Assembly (NCBI GenBank): GCA_017577365.1 | Contig: PKRJ01000008.1 | Location: 16,847-80,846, forward strand | Origin: Gammaproteobacteria bacterium | GTDB lineage: Bacteria; Pseudomonadota; Gammaproteobacteria; Steroidobacterales; Rariloculaceae | Direction of reading: 5' to 3' | Length of the DNA: 64,000 nucleotides | Shown: in pieces, positions 18,625 to 26,621 of the stretch | Layout of the letters: each line of letters begins with the position of its first letter | How positions within the stretch are numbered: the first letter of the stretch is position 1 | The notes under the pieces: generated by a model | Told to the model about the DNA's origin: nothing | The model's input: only the letters and a program-made list of their open reading frames with translations | Databases searched by the model: none | Program-made: the position numbers and the translations under genes

Positions 18625-18651
18625 TGCGCTTCGCCTTCGCGTGACGCGGCG

Positions 18652-18837
18652 TCAGGCCGCGTCGCTTTCTTCGAAGAGCAGCGTCCAGACCGTCGGCGAG
18701 CCGTCGACGTCCGGTGGGAACGCGTCGCCTTCCTGGATGAACACGACTGCGCCGGACGGGCCCTGCGACCGGTATGGTCCGGACGCGTTGCACGTTTCAC
18801 CGGTCCTGCCGCTCACCGTCGCCGTGGTTTCGGACAT
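18652..18837 (-). CDS. 61-residue protein with a GE.C..SG.Y/WTLL pattern
   Basis: Starts at ATG 18837 with GGGAG nine bases upstream. The sequence SGRTGETCNASGPYRSQ, then VVFIQEGDAFPPDVDG and VWTLLFEE, resembles small YjzC-like proteins that share a GxxxPxxGxY...GxxFP...W layout. There is one cysteine and no signal peptide. It lies between two related secreted-protein genes in the operon. Role unknown. Confidence 0.7.
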   Translation of the reverse strand: MSETTATVSGRTGETCNASGPYRSQGPSGAVVFIQEGDAFPPDVDGSPTVWTLLFEESDAA

Positions 18838-18888
18838 CTCTTTTCTCCCTGCGAATGATCGAATGTCGTACGAGCGCGTCGGTGGGAG

Positions 18889-19635
18889 CTACTGGCCCCC
18901 CGATGAGCTCACGAGCAGCGAGAGCGCCGCACGCGGCATGCGCTCGTCCAGAACGTGCAGCCGCTCGTTGCGCGCCTTGAGCTCGGCGAAGAAGAGGAAC
19001 GGAACGAGGGATCGCGGATTGTCCTCCGAGATGCGATCCTCGATTCCCCAGTCGAGCGCGTAGAGGTCGATCTCTCGGCCGCAGCGCGCCGCGGCTTCGG
19101 TCGCCTGCTTGAGCATCAGGATCTGATTCATCAGCAGGTCGCCTCGGTAAAGCAGTGCGCCTTCGCGCGCGCGCCGCTCCCAGGTCGAGAGGACGCCGAG
19201 CACGTCGTCGTACTGCGCGGGAGACAGCTCGAGCCGAAGCATCACCGAGTCGCCGTCCTCGGGCGCGCCGACGAGCGGGTCGTAGACGGCCCGAGGGACC
19301 GCGCCGAAACGGAAACCGCCGGCTTCGTCCGCGTAGAGCCCGACGGCGCCGGTCAGCGTTTCTCCGGCGGTCTCGTCCACTGCGATCAGCACGACGGCCG
19401 ACGGACCGCCGCCGTCGTAGAAGACGCCTCGGCGCGCGGCGAGGATCATGAAATGCCGGACGTTCGGGCTCGCGTCTCGGCCGTGCGCGGCCGCTGCGCA
19501 CTCGTCCGGTAGATCGACCGCGGCGCCTGCGTGATCGTGGTGCTCGTGGTGCTGCGCCGGCGCGGCGCCGAACGGCGCCGCGCCGAGCCAGAGGATCGGC
19601 ACGAGAGCACGCGCTGCGAGAAAGAGCCTTCTCAC
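18889..19635 (-). CDS. Secreted His-rich protein in the multicopper-oxidase operon
   Basis: 248 residues from GTG 19635, preceded by AGGGGAG, which decides the start over upstream in-frame codons. A signal peptide (VRRLFLAARALVPILWLGAA) is followed by the mature N-terminus QHHEHHDHAG, a likely metal-binding His cluster. The body is related to the product at 17602-18624. It lies 22 bp after the Sco1-like gene. A copper-handling or electron-transfer accessory role is inference from context; no family is recognised. Confidence 0.75.
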   Translation of the reverse strand: MRRLFLAARALVPILWLGAAPFGAAPAQHHEHHDHAGAAVDLPDECAAAAHGRDASPNVRHFMILAARRGVFYDGGGPSAVVLIAVDETAGETLTGAVGLYADEAGGFRFGAVPRAVYDPLVGAPEDGDSVMLRLELSPAQYDDVLGVLSTWERRAREGALLYRGDLLMNQILMLKQATEAAARCGREIDLYALDWGIEDRISEDNPRSLVPFLFFAELKARNERLHVLDERMPRAALSLLVSSSGGQ

Positions 19636-19657
19636 GAAACTCCCCTTCCTGCCGAGC

Positions 19658-20326
19658 TCAAACGGTTCGCCGGTAGCCGTGCTTCTCGACGTCCGCGTCG
19701 ATTTGCTGCTGCAGCCGGATGTTCTTCTGCAGCTCCTCCTCGTACGAGCCGAGCGGCTTCGCCCACTCGATGTGCTCGAGCAGCGTGCGCGTCGACACGA
19801 AGGCATCGGCGTGCAGCCATCGGCCGAGCGGCTCGTTGATGATCTTGATCATGCCGGCATGCGCGCTTTCGTCGAGATCGATTCCGATGTGGTCGTGCGA
19901 GAAGAACGTGTAGCGCAGCGTATCGACGTCGTAGCGGTCGCCGGTCAGGAAGGTCCAGCCCGGCAATAGCGCGCCGTGCTCCTTCGCATAGGCGGCCAAG
20001 GCGGCAGGATCGTCCTCGTGCGGCTTCAAGGTGATGTTGCAGAGGAACAGGTCCTTGCCCATGCGATCGGCGAGGTAGCGGCGATGGATTTCCACCATCC
20101 TTTGCGTCGCCGCCGGGCAAGCCGTCTCGCAGGTCGTGTACATCATCATGACCATTACGGTCTTGCCCTTCAGGACGTCGTCGTAGAAGCGGACCTCCTC
20201 GTTCTCGTGAGTACGGAACAGCGCGTTGGGAATCAGATTCGCCAGGCACCGGTTGCCGTCGCTCGTGTCGAGGCAGGCCCCTGGCGCGACAGTGTCGAAA
20301 CCGGAGAACAGCTCGCGTCGTTTCAT
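19658..20326 (-). CDS. Sco1/SenC-family protein
   Basis: 222 residues from ATG 20326, overlapping the stop of the upstream oxidase gene (ATGA). The thioredoxin-like fold carries the copper-binding CxxxC in YTTCETACP, and SAHAGMIKIINEPLGRW supplies the expected downstream histidine. Sco proteins deliver copper to, or reduce, copper sites. No clear N-terminal membrane anchor is visible (MKRRELFSGFDTVAPG), which is unusual for the family. Coupling to the oxidase gene suggests it loads that enzyme rather than cytochrome oxidase. Confidence 0.88.
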   Translation of the reverse strand: MKRRELFSGFDTVAPGACLDTSDGNRCLANLIPNALFRTHENEEVRFYDDVLKGKTVMVMMMYTTCETACPAATQRMVEIHRRYLADRMGKDLFLCNITLKPHEDDPAALAAYAKEHGALLPGWTFLTGDRYDVDTLRYTFFSHDHIGIDLDESAHAGMIKIINEPLGRWLHADAFVSTRTLLEHIEWAKPLGSYEEELQKNIRLQQQIDADVEKHGYRRTV

Positions 20327-22284
20327 CACACCAATCCTCCCGTCACGTTCCTCGGACGAATGCCGGCCATGCGGTTGTTCTCGTCGTATTTCGGCGGCAG
20401 ACCCGCGAGCCGACGCCGCTCGTTGATCTCTCTTCGCTTCTCGGTCAGCTGCTGGAGGCTGTCCACGACATCGAACCGGACCATCATGAAGTTGTCCTCG
20501 TGGTTCATGTTGTGGCAGTGGATGAGGTAGCGGCCGACGAAATCGCGGAATCGCATCCGGATCTTCAAGCGATGCTGCGGCGGCAGCATGTAGACGTCGC
20601 GCCGGCCCGTCTCCTCGGGCAGCAGAGGCACGTTCTGCACGTCCACGACCTCGCCGGTATCGGCGTCGCGGATCGTCACCGTGCGCGACACGATCCTCCC
20701 TTCCTCGAGATGGATGTGCACCGGGTGGGTCCAGTTGCCCGCGAGCACGTCGTTCGCGAGATCCCATTCCTCGGACGTGCCCTTCAGCACGACGTGATCG
20801 ACGCGGTTGTGCTCGAAGGGTAGGCCGTTGATCAGGAAGCGGCGCGGCTCGCCCTCGAACGTGAAGCGCCATTCGAAGTAGTCGTCCGGAATGATCGGAT
20901 CCGGATAGTCGATGAGGTGCGCCGGGACCGGGGGCGTGTCCGCCGGGAACCACGGCTCCCTCTCGATGACGTCGAAGCGCATGACGACGTTCTCGATCGG
21001 CAGCCCGGGCGCCGGATCGGGGGTCGGCACGCCGACGTTCTGTGGCTGGGCCTCGCGGAGATAGAGCTTGCTCCCGGCGGGGAACTGCGAGAAGTCGACG
21101 ATGATGTCGTAGCGGGTCGCGACGGGGATCTGCAGGTCCCTGTCACTAACGACGAACGGCTGGGAAACGAAGTTGCCGTCGACGCCGACGACGGTCATCG
21201 GCTTCTGCTGCCCGTCCGGGCCGATCAGCGCGATGTTCCACGTCTTCACCATGCCGGTGTTCAGGATGCGGAAGCGGTACTTGCGGCGCCGCACCGTCAA
21301 GCGAGGCTGGATCTTGCCGTTCACGATCCACTTGTCGACATTGTTCGGCGCGCCGTCGGTGATGAACGCCTCGTTGCGGCCGTTCTGAGCGGGGCAAAAG
21401 ATGATCGCGTGCAGCTGCAGCGGAATGTCCGTCAAGCCGTAGTAGCCCGGCAGCCGCAGCGAGCCGGGCAGCGGCAGCTCGTTGCCCGGGTCCTTCTGGT
21501 CGTAGAGCCAGAGCTGGCCGTTCAGCCCGAGATAGTTGTTCGCTGCCGTGAACTCCGCGCGATGGTCATGGAACCAGAGCGAGCGCAGCGCTTCGCGCGG
21601 GTCGCCGATGCCGCCGAACTCGTCGACGCCCGCGTACACGTTCGGGTAGTGATTGTCCTTCCAGAAGCCGGGTCCGAAGAAATCCTGCGCGAAGCCGTCG
21701 CTCTCGGAAGCCGTGTGCCCGTTGTGGAGGTGCACGGTAATCTGGTTGACTCCGGCAGTCGGGTTGTTGAGCGGGAGCTGATTACGAAACCGCACGACCA
21801 TCGGAACGCCGTAGCGGCCGAGTATCGTCGGCGCCGGATACGACCCGTTGAACGTCCAGCAGTACGTCGGCAGCAGATCGGTATGGAACCGATGCAGCGA
21901 CGGCGCGGCCACCATCTCGTAGAAGACCTGAGGGTAGAACTCGAACCAGCGCTGATGCGGTGCTCGCGGCGCCTCGCCGGCGAACACGTTCGCGTGGAGC
22001 GTCGGTGCGGGCCATAGGTGCGTCGTGCTCGCCACGGGCGGAATCGGCAGCGAATCGACGAACGGACGAGTCGGAGGGCTCGCGCTCGGCGGATCGCATT
22101 GGGGCGGCCCGGCGGGCGGCTGCGGCGGCGGATAGCTCTGCGCACGCGCGCTCTTGCGCGAAGTGACGATGGCCGCCGCGCCGATGGCGCCTGCCTTGAT
22201 GACGGTGCGCCGGTCGACGGTCTTCGAGCCGATAGACGTTTCTCGAGGGCTCCGATCGTTCGTGATGTCTTTCGTGTCGGTCAT
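20326..22284 (-). CDS. Multicopper oxidase (CotA/laccase-like), Tat-exported
   Basis: 652 residues from ATG 22284, with GGAGG eight bases upstream. A twin-arginine signal (DRRTVIKAG, then a hydrophobic stretch to RAQS) is followed by a Pro-rich linker and three cupredoxin domains. Copper ligands appear in VHLHNGHTASES, LWFHDHRAEF, HPVHIHLEEG and the type 1/type 3 motif IHCHNMNHEDNFMM, whose axial ligand is Met. It oxidises a phenolic or metal substrate with O2 in the periplasm; Mn(II), Cu(I) and bilirubin-like substrates are all possible. It is the first gene of the operon. Confidence 0.92.
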   Translation of the reverse strand: MTDTKDITNDRSPRETSIGSKTVDRRTVIKAGAIGAAAIVTSRKSARAQSYPPPQPPAGPPQCDPPSASPPTRPFVDSLPIPPVASTTHLWPAPTLHANVFAGEAPRAPHQRWFEFYPQVFYEMVAAPSLHRFHTDLLPTYCWTFNGSYPAPTILGRYGVPMVVRFRNQLPLNNPTAGVNQITVHLHNGHTASESDGFAQDFFGPGFWKDNHYPNVYAGVDEFGGIGDPREALRSLWFHDHRAEFTAANNYLGLNGQLWLYDQKDPGNELPLPGSLRLPGYYGLTDIPLQLHAIIFCPAQNGRNEAFITDGAPNNVDKWIVNGKIQPRLTVRRRKYRFRILNTGMVKTWNIALIGPDGQQKPMTVVGVDGNFVSQPFVVSDRDLQIPVATRYDIIVDFSQFPAGSKLYLREAQPQNVGVPTPDPAPGLPIENVVMRFDVIEREPWFPADTPPVPAHLIDYPDPIIPDDYFEWRFTFEGEPRRFLINGLPFEHNRVDHVVLKGTSEEWDLANDVLAGNWTHPVHIHLEEGRIVSRTVTIRDADTGEVVDVQNVPLLPEETGRRDVYMLPPQHRLKIRMRFRDFVGRYLIHCHNMNHEDNFMMVRFDVVDSLQQLTEKRREINERRRLAGLPPKYDENNRMAGIRPRNVTGGLV

Positions 22285-22631
22285 GCCTCTGATCCTCCCT
22301 ATGGATCGATGCCGGCAGGGCTTCGCATCCGTCACCGGGCGGCGTTCTCTTTCTTCGACGACGCGCGGCGAAGCCGATACGCGCATCGGACGCAGTCGCC
22401 TGAAGTGTTTAGCAACTGCAAGTGGATGCGATGCTAATCGGCCGGTGCGCGGGGAAAAGCCGTCTCGAGGAAACACATCGTTTCGCCGCGAAGGCGCCGA
22501 AGCTCGCCGCGGTCGAGCGATCGATGCTATGTGCTTGAGTCAACGAGCAGACCGACGGCCCGCGGCGTGCGCTCGACGAGGGCCGGGAAACTCAGAGTTT
22601 CGGAAACGGCTTTCCGCCGCCGCGAGGCGGC
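22285..22631. other. Upstream region of the multicopper-oxidase operon
   Basis: 347 bp without a convincing gene. It should hold the minus-strand promoter of the oxidase operon. An imperfect palindrome TTAGCA-N17-TGCTAA lies at 22409-22437 and could be an operator. I could not match it to a known copper-regulator site. Confidence 0.4.
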
Positions 22632-23162
22632 TCAGAGGAGGGCCTCGATCTCGGCTTCGTGCCGCTCTTTCGAGGCGATGCCCACGTGCCGAACGCAAAT
22701 CGTCCCTTCCCGCGTGATCAGGAACGACGTCGGGAAGCCGACGAGCGGTCCATAGGCGTCGCGCAGCTCGTAGCGGCCGTTCTCGAGGAGCACCGGATAG
22801 GTGATGCCGAGCTCTTCGACGTAGGCCTCGACCGCATCGTCCTCGTCGTCGACCGCGACGCCCAGCACGACGAAGCCGGCGTCTCCATACCTTTCGTAGA
22901 GCTCGACGAGACCGGGGATCTCTTCACGGCACGGCGCGCACCAGGTGGCCCAGAAGTCGAGCAGGATGACGCGCCCCGCGTAGTCGCCGAGCGCGATCTC
23001 CCTGCCGTCGACGGACGGAAGAGTGAAGTCGAGCGGCGCTTCACGCGGTGCGACGTTGCAGATATCGGGCTCCGACGCCTGGGAGGCGGCCGCGGCGAGC
23101 GCTCCGAGAGCGACACGAGCGGCGCCGATCCACGATCTTTCGCGCAAGACAGGACGGCGCAT
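22632..23162 (-). CDS. TlpA-like periplasmic thioredoxin
   Basis: 176 residues from ATG 23162. An N-terminal signal segment ends near QASEP. The TlpA/ResA fold shows LDFTLPSVDGREIALGDYAG, then the active site FWATWCAPCREE (WCxPC), and cis-Pro in VGFPTSFLI. Such proteins reduce periplasmic disulfides, for example in cytochrome c maturation or in copper-site cysteines. It lies upstream of the multicopper-oxidase operon on the same strand, but the 347 bp gap suggests separate control. Confidence 0.92.
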   Translation of the reverse strand: MRRPVLRERSWIGAARVALGALAAAASQASEPDICNVAPREAPLDFTLPSVDGREIALGDYAGRVILLDFWATWCAPCREEIPGLVELYERYGDAGFVVLGVAVDDEDDAVEAYVEELGITYPVLLENGRYELRDAYGPLVGFPTSFLITREGTICVRHVGIASKERHEAEIEALL

Positions 23163-23260
23163 AGAGCCTTGCCTTCTCCGAGCCGAGACGTTCGCTAATG
23201 CAACGATATCCGGAGGCCGATGACAAGTCCCCTCGGCGGTCGGATCGTTTCGCTCCGCGG

Positions 23261-24058
23261 TCAGGCGCGCTCCAGCCACCACGCGCGCGGAGCGCCCGGA
23301 AACGGATCGGGGCGGAAATAAGCGACCATCCGCTCGCCTTCGTCACGGGCCGTCCAGGGTGCGACGCCATGGAGCGCGAGCCGGTGAATCAAGTAGGCCT
23401 CGCCGGGCCGAGCGGCGACGACGACCCGGCGGCACGCCTCGAAGCACTCCCGGCGTGCGGCCGTGTACGTTTCGGTGATGTCCTCGTCGAGCCAACGCTC
23501 GGGCGGCACGTCGGTGAGACGCTCGCGGAGCGCGCGGCGCATGATCTCGTGCGAGCCTTCCCAGACGACGAGCGGAGCCGCTCCGGCGGGCGGGTCCGTC
23601 AGCGGAACACCGAGGATGAAACCGTGCGCCTCGCCGAGCCGGCGCCGCTTGCCTTCCGCGCGTCTGATGCCGTCCACGTGCGCGGCGTCCCGCTCCAGTC
23701 GAAAGCGGAACGCGGCATTCGACTCGCCGGGCGACGGTTGCGGATAGCCGGGATAGCACACCGATATCTGCGCGCGATCCCAAGCGATTCCCGGGAAGCC
23801 GAGCACGTCGGCGATGAAGCGAATCGGAGCGCCGCCGAGCGGCGGCACGCGCGCATCCGGCACCGCGCCCGACGAGTCGTTCGGGAGGGCGTTGACGCCG
23901 ACGAACCAGGTGCCGCCGCAGCGTAGCCAGCGCGCACGCAGAGCGGGATCCGTTCGGCACGCGTCGGCCACGGGGCGCGCCCGTGCGGTCCACTCGGCGA
24001 TCGCGGGATCGTGCGGAAAGCGAATCCAGCCGCGCCGGAAGAACGTCGTCGCATCCAT
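23261..24058 (-). CDS. Phytanoyl-CoA dioxygenase-like Fe(II)/2-oxoglutarate oxygenase
   Basis: 265 residues. The facial triad is visible as HxD in DAAHVDGI and the distal His in RLALHGVAPW, with a likely 2-oxoglutarate-binding Arg in ERMVAYFRPD. The segment HGFILGVPLTDPPAGAAPLVVWEGSH is typical of PhyH-type hydroxylases that act on small molecules or lipids. It lies 79 bp after the sulfotransferase gene and is probably co-transcribed with it. The substrate is unknown. Confidence 0.82.
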   Translation of the reverse strand: MDATTFFRRGWIRFPHDPAIAEWTARARPVADACRTDPALRARWLRCGGTWFVGVNALPNDSSGAVPDARVPPLGGAPIRFIADVLGFPGIAWDRAQISVCYPGYPQPSPGESNAAFRFRLERDAAHVDGIRRAEGKRRRLGEAHGFILGVPLTDPPAGAAPLVVWEGSHEIMRRALRERLTDVPPERWLDEDITETYTAARRECFEACRRVVVAARPGEAYLIHRLALHGVAPWTARDEGERMVAYFRPDPFPGAPRAWWLERA

Positions 24059-24137
24059 GAGTCGACTATGGCCGCCGCGAAACCGTGCGGCAACCTCGCG
24101 GGGCGCTGCGAAGGATCGGTGAAAACCGAAACGGCGG

Positions 24138-25058
24138 TCAACGACGGGCGTCGCTCGCGAGCGCCGCGCTCGCCGATGTGCTCGGTTCCATGACGTCGTC
24201 GTCCAGCCAGCGACCGAGCGAACGGCCGATCAGCGCCTCGGTTCGCGCGATATCGTCCCGGCAGACGTCGAGGATTTGCCGGCGCAGCTTCGGGTCGAGC
24301 GGCGGCCGGTAAAGCATTCGGTCGTGGAGCCGACGCCACGCGGCCCGTGCGCGTTCGGGGGGGCGCATCACACGCTCGACGGCGCGCTTCGATCGGGTCA
24401 TCGCCGAGTACAGCAGCCGGTGCCGAGGCATGCCGCCTCTGTTGTGCACGCGGGTCGCGGGCACGAAGGCGTCGTCGACGCCGAGGAAGCGGTACAGCGA
24501 ACGCGTCACGCCGACGGGATTCGCCGCAAGATCCTCGAACAGGATGACCTCGATCCGAGCGCGGTCGAACAGCCGGAAGTAACGGTCGAGCTCGTGCCAG
24601 TAGAAGTTGCCTTTGATCCACGCGGCGTCGTCGGCGAACGCACGCTGATCGAAAGGCATTCTCGTGCGCCGCATTCGCAGATGCATCAAGTGCAGCGAGT
24701 AGAGCCGGTCCGCGGGATTTCGCAGGCTCACGATCAGCTTGACGTCCGGAAGCCGCGAGCGGATCCGCGCGGCGGCGCCGGGGCTTCTCAAGTAGTTCGG
24801 CGATACCTCGCCGACCGCGGCGGCACCCGAGGCGGCATCGAAGTACGAAAGATACTCCTCGAAGGTGCGGACGCGCGTCGAGGCCGCGCGCCGATGGTAG
24901 GAATTCTCGGGATCGTAGGCGAAATAGCGCAGCTCCTTCTCGCGCGGCACGAAGACGTCGGGGTGCTGGCCGAGGTAGCTATGGAGCGACGTCGAGCCCG
25001 CCTTCGTGTCTCCGATGACGAGAAAAGTAGGCGTGATCGGAACGCCTCGCGGTGCCAC
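24138..25058 (-). CDS. Sulfotransferase (PAPS-dependent)
   Basis: 306 residues. GTG 25058 is chosen because GAGGAGG lies six to eight bases upstream; a TTG at 25109 would add 17 residues. The PAPS 5'-phosphosulfate loop is in LVIGDTKAGSTSLHSYL, and the 3'-phosphate motif in LIVSLRNPADRLYSLHL. The length and the pattern GEVSPNYLRSP fit bacterial relatives of heparan-sulfate N-sulfotransferases. It would transfer sulfate to a hydroxyl or amine on a carbohydrate or small molecule; the acceptor is unknown. Confidence 0.9.
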   Translation of the reverse strand: MAPRGVPITPTFLVIGDTKAGSTSLHSYLGQHPDVFVPREKELRYFAYDPENSYHRRAASTRVRTFEEYLSYFDAASGAAAVGEVSPNYLRSPGAAARIRSRLPDVKLIVSLRNPADRLYSLHLMHLRMRRTRMPFDQRAFADDAAWIKGNFYWHELDRYFRLFDRARIEVILFEDLAANPVGVTRSLYRFLGVDDAFVPATRVHNRGGMPRHRLLYSAMTRSKRAVERVMRPPERARAAWRRLHDRMLYRPPLDPKLRRQILDVCRDDIARTEALIGRSLGRWLDDDVMEPSTSASAALASDARR

Positions 25059-25215
25059 CGTTCCTCCTCGAGCGCGTATCGCGAACGCCCGCGCTCGGTC
25101 GAGACGCAAGCAAGCTGAGTGCCAGCGACGGTTTCACCGAAGTCGGATGTTCCTGCTTCCTCGGGCCCTCGAGATTCCCGGCCTCGGGCGGGTTCCGCGC
25201 CGCCTCGGGGCCGGC

Positions 25216-26511
25216 TCAAGGCTGGATGCCGAAGCGCCGCTGCTCGAGGATCTTCTTCACGCGGCTCAGGAACGCGCCCGAGTACGCGCCGTCGACCGCG
25301 CGATGATCGAACGACTGCGCGAGGATGCCCACGGGCCGGATCGCGATCGAGTCGCCTTCCGGCGCTTCGACGACGACCGGTTTCTTGCGCACGCCGTCCG
25401 TCGAGAGAATCGCGACCTGCGGCTGATTGATGATCGGCGCGGTGATCAACGTGCCGAACGAGCCGTTGTTCGAGATCGTGTACGTGCCGCCGGCAAGATC
25501 GTCCGGCTTGAGCCGGCCCTGCCGCGCGCGGTTCGCGATCTCGTGGATCGCTTCGGCGAGCTCGGTGACCGACAGGGTCTCCGCGGAGCGGATCACCGGC
25601 GCGACGAGCCCTTCGGGGCCGAGGTCGACGGCGATCGCGAGATTGACGTGCGGGTGAATGACGAGCGAATCCCCTTCGACGCTCGCGTTCAGATTCGGAA
25701 ACTCGCCGAGCGCTTCGCAGACCGCGCTCGCGATGAACGGCAAGTACGTCAACGAATAGCCTCGACGGCCGCGCCACGCGTCGCGTACCTGATTGCGAAC
25801 GAGATCGACGTTCGCGAAATCGACCTCGACCGCTTGCAGGACGTGCGCGCTCGTCGCCTTCGAGCGCACCATGTGCTCGGCGGTGAGCTTGCGAATCCGC
25901 GTGAACGGCACGATCTTCCGCTCGCCCGGCGTTTCCGGGCGCGCCTCCGCGGCGCGCGGCTCCGCGACTGCAGCTTTCGCGCCCTGCAGATAGCGGATCA
26001 CGTCGCGGCGCGTGATGCGCCCATTGCGCCCGGTGCCTTCGATTCGAGCGAGCTCGAGCGCGTGCTCCGCGGCGAGCCGGCGGACGGCCGGCGAGAGCCG
26101 CTGCCCGGGCTGGCGCCGAACGGCGCCGGCCGCTCCGCTCGATGACGGCCCTCGCGCCGCGCTCGCGGCCGCGGCGCCCGGCGCCGCGGCACCGTTGCCG
26201 CCGGTGGCGGCGCCCGTCGGCGCCGACGAGCTTTCCGCCGCCGGAGCGCTGCTCGTCGCCGCTGTGCCCTTCGGCTCGCCCGCGACCTCGACGACCGCGA
26301 GCACGGTGCCGACCGGAACGGTTTCGCCGACGTCGACGAGGATCTGCGCGAGGACGCCGGTGCCGGGAGACGGAATCTCCATCGACACTTTGTCCGTCTC
26401 GATCTCTAGAAGGATCTCGTCGGCCTCGACGCGGTCGCCGACTTTCTTGTGCCAGCTGGCGATGGTTCCCTCGGTGACCGTTTCACCGAGCTGCGGCATC
26501 AATACGTCCAT
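25216..26511 (-). CDS. Dihydrolipoamide acyltransferase, E2 of a 2-oxoacid dehydrogenase
   Basis: 431 residues. One N-terminal lipoyl domain (about 1-76) has the lipoylated lysine in EIETDKVSMEI. An Ala/Gly/Pro-rich linker follows, then the peripheral-subunit-binding domain (about 125-160, LSPAVRRLAAEHAL) and the catalytic domain (about 200-431) with the active-site motif QSFDHRAVDGAYSG. It transfers acyl groups from E1 to CoA and forms the complex core. It is the last gene of the E1-alpha/E1-beta/E2 set; E3 is not encoded nearby. Substrate (branched-chain, pyruvate or acetoin type) is not settled. Confidence 0.93.
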   Translation of the reverse strand: MDVLMPQLGETVTEGTIASWHKKVGDRVEADEILLEIETDKVSMEIPSPGTGVLAQILVDVGETVPVGTVLAVVEVAGEPKGTAATSSAPAAESSSAPTGAATGGNGAAAPGAAAASAARGPSSSGAAGAVRRQPGQRLSPAVRRLAAEHALELARIEGTGRNGRITRRDVIRYLQGAKAAVAEPRAAEARPETPGERKIVPFTRIRKLTAEHMVRSKATSAHVLQAVEVDFANVDLVRNQVRDAWRGRRGYSLTYLPFIASAVCEALGEFPNLNASVEGDSLVIHPHVNLAIAVDLGPEGLVAPVIRSAETLSVTELAEAIHEIANRARQGRLKPDDLAGGTYTISNNGSFGTLITAPIINQPQVAILSTDGVRKKPVVVEAPEGDSIAIRPVGILAQSFDHRAVDGAYSGAFLSRVKKILEQRRFGIQP

Positions 26512-26586
26512 CGAGCTCTACCGTTGCGGGTCGTTATCGTTATTCATCTCGGAGGCTCGCCGGCCGATCGCCGGCGGCTCGGCAAC

Positions 26587-26614
26587 GGCCGCGCGTGCCC
26601 CCGCACGCGCGGCC
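26587..26614 (-). other. Perfect 12-bp hairpin between E1-beta and E2 genes
   Basis: GGCCGCGCGTGC (26587-26598) and GCACGCGCGGCC (26603-26614) form a perfect stem with a four-base loop. It lies in the 110 bp between the E1-beta stop and the E2 start. There is no T-run, so it is probably not an intrinsic terminator; it could stabilise or process the mRNA. Confidence 0.6.
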
Positions 26615-26621
26615 TGCGATA

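Noticed and set aside
26587..26614. Hairpin considered as an intrinsic terminator
   Set aside because: No T-run follows on either strand, and the operon continues.
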